Positions 59,700 through 64,000 of a stretch of 64,000 bases of DNA are shown in pieces. How positions within the stretch are numbered: the first letter of the stretch is position 1; each line of letters starts with the position of its first letter. The stretch is from Limnomonas spitsbergensis. Lineage: Eukaryota; Chlorophyta; Chlorophyceae; Chlamydomonadales. The notes under the pieces are model-generated. The model saw nothing but the letters and a program-made list of their open reading frames with translations, was not told the DNA's origin and searched no databases. Location: assembly GCA_037349105.1 (NCBI GenBank), contig JAYJMM010000004.1, positions 4,987,001 to 5,051,000 of the forward strand, written 5' to 3'. The position numbers and the translations under genes are program-made.

Positions 59700-59930
59700 C
59701 AAGCCGAGCAGGGGTCGGATGCGCTTGCTTTTGTGGACGCTGTTGTAGGCATTGTTGAGGGCTAGTTTCTAGAGAGGCTGAGGTGTCGGACTTCTTTCCG
59801 GCCTTTCCTCTTTTTTTCCCTTTTTCCCCCCCTCATCCTTTAATTTCTTCTTTTCTCCTTTCTCAGCATTTGGGATCTCACGCGGCCGAGCCTTTTTGTG
59901 CAGTGCCCAGAGGTGTTACGACATTGACCA
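59700..59930 (+). repeat. retroelement 3'-tail repeat attached to LINE coding sequence
   Basis: Starts with GAGCAGGGGTCGGATGCGCT, as in the 1.7 and 16.2 kb copies. It passes through CTTTCC/CTTCTTTTCTCC tracts and ends with ACGCGGCCGAGC and GCCCAGAGGTGTTACGAC. It directly follows the LINE C-terminus, which identifies the whole dispersed family as LINE 3' ends. Confidence 0.75.
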
Positions 59931-60898
59931 AAAGCGCATCCCCAGTTTTTGCTGGCCCCTGCTCCTGCTGAAGATCCTCACATGCGGTAGTCATCTTGCC
60001 ATCCATTGCTTAAATCACATCAAATTAATTATCTGGCTTCAATAATGGGCTGAATTACAGCAGTGCTTGTGTTTGTGGAGCCCCCCCCCCTCCGGGCCTC
60101 TCCATGCCCTTACATGACATGGAAAGGGGATATAAATTCAAATGTTAATGCCATCTTTTATGTTGCTAATCGACAGTACCATACTTGACATGGGGAATGC
60201 GACGGCATGGGTATTATCTCAATCTGATGTTGTACTAATTACGAATTTCCCCACAATTTGTCTTTGGGGCGAGACCTTCCTACCTACCCCTTCCCACTTT
60301 GCCCCCCCATATCGACCTATGGGCCAAAAATTACTTGTGAGAACAGATTTGGAATCCCCTCATTATGCTCTATAATTTTGGATGATGGTGTAAAAAAATA
60401 CTGGTACTTTTCCTCCCCTCGATATGTTATGTGAAATTTAGGGTTCAAAGTTCAAGGCGGATCTGAAGCATGCACCACGCAGATCTATATCCCTCGGATC
60501 TAGGCCCTCGCCGGCTCGCCCCACCCCCGGCTCAGTTTGCTTTGCCGTATTCCTTAGGAAACGCGTAGGCGTTTCGACATACTATTCAGCCGCAATACAT
60601 CTCAGTCCACACGCGATTTATCGCCCATCGGCGCATCCATCGTGATCGTCTTGATAGTCGCCTGGTCGGTTCACCCGAGGGCTGAGGCAGGGCATGAAAC
60701 TTCGTGATCGTGGCAAGACGACGTCATTACAATCGCATTCTTCGATCACTCCCGTGACAGTCTATGAAGAGCATCACTTCCGAGTGTAACGCTCCATAGC
60801 TTGCACTTTCTGGCGACCTCACCTTTCCGTGGCCAGGCGTCTCCCTTGACCGGCAGCCCTCAGTAGGATCTCTGATTGGTCTTCTCAGAACTCCAGCG
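59931..60898. other. intergenic / upstream region of the PILS gene
   Basis: No gene is supported. The stretch between the retroelement tail and the first PILS ATG should contain its promoter. A C run lies at 60083-60090. No convincing core promoter box is visible. Confidence 0.4.
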
Positions 60899-63704
60899 AT
60901 GCCATGCGGCCTCCGCATGTCACCAAGAGCCAGTCAACAGGCCCTGCCCTGCAGCTTCCGCAGGGTGGTATGCAGCTTACGCACCGGGCTTGATGCCAGA
61001 GCAGCCGTGACACCATGTAGCCTCCGTATTGTGACATGGCCTGCCTCTCCTGCTGCAAAGTATGTTACCAGAGGAGCCTTTCCCCAGTTGCCACAGCTGG
61101 TCAAGCGCGCTGTGGAGTGTGCAGCGCTCGCACCTGCTGCAGCATCAGCGACGCAGGTGAGTCAAGCCGCCTGTTTCAGTCAAGTGCCAGCCCCTGCGCC
61201 TTGTGTGCCGCTATGTCCCCAGTGGTGCCCATCCCCCAAATACTTCTCCAGGTCCTTTTGCTTGAAGCCAGTTGAACTGGACAGAGTAACCCCATAAATA
61301 CACACCTGAACACCTCAATTGTGACCACCTCAAACAGCTATGGGATCTTTGTCTCGTTTTTTAAAATGGGCATCTGAACTTTGTGCCAGGATCCGCCATC
61401 GCTGCTTTCTTTGCGTCTTCAGAAGTTAAGATGAGCCCCCTGGATGTACCATTGTCAAACACCAGTATCTGAAATTACGATAAGGAAGTCTGCACAGGCT
61501 CACACCTACCGTAGTGAAGATCCTGTGAACCCTGACCGCACAGGTATCAGTCAGTACATTGCTCTTGGCCAGTGCAATTCCAGTCCTGAAGATTGCCATG
61601 CTGTGCTCTGTGGGAGCGCTGTGTGCCCGTAAGGTAAGAGTTTTTCACAGTACTATGAGGCAATACAATGTTGTAGCACGCAGCTATGTGGTTGAATATA
61701 ATATGTGTCATCCAGTTCAAAGAGCCCCGCCTTGCTCTATACTGTCAATGTCTCTACAACATGTCTCGAGATATCGTACACTGTCCAGTATAGCTATATC
61801 TATGTACATCAGTGTACATCTGTACAGCGTTAGACGTTATCGTCCTGGGACGTTACAAATGAACCGCAATGCGCTGCTCCATGGTGCCCTATAGAAAGTG
61901 CAGCAAACTGCACAAGTGTACAGAGGACCAGATATGGCAACGCGCGCCGTAGGCTGTACCAACGTACATTGCAAGCCTGCCTGTTGCTGTCACGCTGTTG
62001 CGTATCCCTGTTAGATGAGCTTTCGTTGTATGTGACCTGAGCATACTTCTGACCAGAACATACGGTACTGGTACGGTGGTATCATTGTAAGCCTTTCCAC
62101 TCCTTGCTTCAAAACTGTGTGCCTTGCGTTGCATGAGAATGCTACAGCAACAGCCTTGGTGTTGCATTGTCTGCGCAGGGCTTGCTAACTGACGACGGGA
62201 GACGCTTGCTTAGCAACCTGACATTCAACGTGTTTGTGCCCTGCCTCTTCTTCACAAAGCTGGCAGGTTTGTTGTCACTTATGTTGTTTTCGTGTCTGGT
62301 TTGGTGCTGGATTCAGGCTTTCTGTACCACAAAGGGAATGATGTGCCTATTGTCGGAATGTTAAACATGGATCCATCCAGGTTCATTGATCCAGGTTCAT
62401 TGATCCAGGTTCATTGATCCAGGTTCATTGACCCAGGTTCATTGATCCAGGTTCATTGACCCAGGTTCATTGACCCAGGTTCATTGACCCAGGTTCATTG
62501 ATCCAGGTTCATTGATCCAGGTTCATTGATCCAGGTTCATTGATCCAGGTTCATTGATCTAGGTTCATTGATCCAGGTATATGCACGGTGACTGGCGTAA
62601 TGACACTGGCAGACAGGCTGCCTGGGCTATGATTCTGACTAGAATCATCTGGCCTGCCCTCACCATCATGTTTGTATCTCTGATGTGGATTGAATCCGCT
62701 TTTTCTTTGCTGCAATTTCAGATTTCACCCTGGCAGAGGTAGTCAGGCTATGGCCTATCACTGCAAACATGGTAAGAAACATATAATATATCTAAACTGT
62801 ATATTCAAATAGCATTCCAGGTGTAAGGTGCTTTGTCCAGGTCTGCTCAGTTGGTATCGAAATGAGTGACTACAGGTATGCATGACTCATTGAGCTGTGA
62901 TGTGACGTGGATCACGTATCACTCACTCGTGACTTGAGGATGGCCAGTAATGCCTTTGACCTTGTTATTTTTGGGGAGCCTTTGAAGAACCTAGTGATGC
63001 GACAGATAAGGTTTTCAACCATGGAATCAGAGCCAGTCAGGATGTGTCACTGAGCCTTGCCATGCACTGCCTTGGGGTCATGCTTAGGTACTCAGCCATG
63101 TGATTGGAGCTGGTATTGGTCTGGCGTTCATAGCAGCGGCCAAGTCTCCTAAAGCACTTCATCGGCACCTTCTGCTGGCATCAACAGTTGGTACGCAAAA
63201 TTGAAGACTGGGAATTTGAAATGGTAGGGTGCGCAAACGGGGACGAAATGTCAAGGGATGGGCACTTCGTTTGTGATCAAACATATGATCTCTCTACTGG
63301 TAAGTCAATTTGAGGCATTCAGGCTGCGCATTCCAGGAATATATCGATTTGGATTTTGTCAAATCAGACTATCCTCTGTCCAGGTCCGGGTCTTGGTAAC
63401 AGGTGCATTGTCTGCTGCCTCTGCTTCCAGGCCCCCTGCGATGACCCTCAGAGCCACTGCCACTGCCCCCATATCTGCTGCTGCTTCCTCATACCCGCTG
63501 CTACTGCTCTCTCGATCGCTCAAGATCGCCATCGAGCCATTTGACCCCCCCCCTCTCCCCTGCATAGGCAATGTCGGAAACCTCCCGCTAGTGCTGGTTG
63601 ACAGCTTGACTACTGGGCCGGATGCCATGGCTCTGTTTGGCCCCTCAGCTGTCCTGGGTATGCAATACGTCATGCTGGGCAATATGTCCGCGACGTTCAT
63701 ACAG
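60899..63704 (+). CDS. PILS / auxin efflux carrier family membrane protein (partial)
   Basis: A membrane carrier of the auxin efflux carrier fold; land-plant PILS proteins act at the ER in auxin homeostasis, but the substrate in algae is unknown. Exons seen: 60899-61156, 61544-61633, 62179-62266, 62722-62771, 63088-63190, 63568-63704, all phase-consistent, giving 241 residues. The C-terminal half should lie beyond the window or in its last 300 bp, where I could not identify it. TM1: LLLASAIPVLKIAMLCSVGA. Then LLTDDGRRLLSNLTFNVFVP, CLFFTKLADFTLAEVVRLWP, VIGAGIGLAFIAAAKSPKAL and the signature GNVGNLPLVLVDSL. Family members usually start at TM1; here an 86-residue, Arg/Ala/Ser-rich, nearly acid-free leader precedes it, suggesting organelle targeting. 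ATG at 60899; a second ATG at 60920 is possible. Confidence 0.88.
62377..62578. repeat. 14-bp minisatellite, 14 copies, in a PILS intron
   Basis: Fourteen head-to-tail copies of CCAGGTTCATTGAT with a partial fifteenth. Variants are almost only T/C at one position (GATCC against GACCC). The array lies in the intron between exons 3 and 4 of the PILS gene. There are no spacers, so this is not a CRISPR array. Confidence 0.95.
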
Positions 63705-64000
63705 GTGATGCCCAGGGCCTAATGAACAGCTACCCAAATCATTAATAATATTTCTGCAGAGGGCCTTCACCTCCAGACTGAGGAGCATGATCCTCTGCCC
63801 CATGATGGTTGCTTTGAACCAATTACAATCTTTTGAATGGGCTGGTAGTTGGGCAGGCAGCTTATTTCCTTCCCATATATAAGTGTCTGAGTAATGTCAT
63901 TGTTTGCCTGTGATCGCTTTGAGCCTTCGGTTACCAAGCGCTGCTGAAGACTGCCAAAGCTAGCTACAGCTGTGTACTGTACATACCGTGCAGCATTTAT

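Noticed and set aside
62377..62578. Possible CRISPR-like array
   Set aside because: The units abut with no spacers and sit in an intron of a eukaryotic gene; it is a minisatellite.

Overview
The window is nuclear DNA of an intron-rich eukaryote, most likely a green alga (Viridiplantae; a trebouxiophyte-like chlorophyte is my guess, made with low confidence). The evidence is many short exons bounded by GT-AG introns, a PILS/auxin-efflux-carrier-like gene, an EamA (WAT1-type) transporter with a plastid-like leader, a long nuclear glycerol kinase, and no bacterial operon structure. I assembled exons by hand from protein-family similarity and splice-phase bookkeeping. The seven complete multi-exon models that I could fully join all give coding lengths divisible by three.

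Layout. 1-3.6 kb: non-genic, repeat-rich DNA with a ~300-bp hAT-like MITE (8-bp target duplication) inserted in an older retroelement 3' tail. 3.6-10 kb (-): glycerol kinase A, 14 exons. 11.3-15.2 kb (-): bromodomain protein with an exon-encoded 21-residue tandem repeat, an acidic tract and a probable downstream coiled-coil/Gln-rich exon. 15.2-18.1 kb: repeats. 18.1-20.9 kb (-): NTMT1-type alpha-N-terminal protein methyltransferase. 20.9-23.4 kb: a 718-bp terminal-inverted-repeat element and another retroelement tail. 23.4-25.0 kb (-): ZIP metal transporter, divergent from 25.7-31.1 kb (+) glycerol kinase B. 31.1-36.9 kb: gene-poor, with a 404-bp tandem duplication. 36.9-39.3 kb (+): UBFD1-type ubiquitin-like protein. 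40.7-45.7 kb (-): arginine:glycine amidinotransferase-like enzyme. 46.7-49.5 kb (-): decayed LINE, bordered by an MBD-like remnant. 50.9-56.7 kb (-): plastid-type EamA transporter. 58.7-59.9 kb (+): LINE C-terminus plus 3' tail. 60.9 kb to the end (+): PILS/auxin-efflux-carrier family gene, incomplete at the window edge.

There is no operon-like functional cluster. The most notable structure is the pair of glycerol kinase paralogs in inverted orientation, 15.7 kb apart. They share every intron position, exons 2-13 match base-for-base in length, and both keep a rare GC-AG intron 5. Three smaller stories stand out: a dispersed retroelement 3'-end family recurring at about ten places, a bromodomain protein carrying six perfect-period 63-bp repeats, and a partial exon duplication inside an intron of the amidinotransferase. 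I found no clearly new multi-gene system. tRNA, rRNA and CRISPR features were not found.
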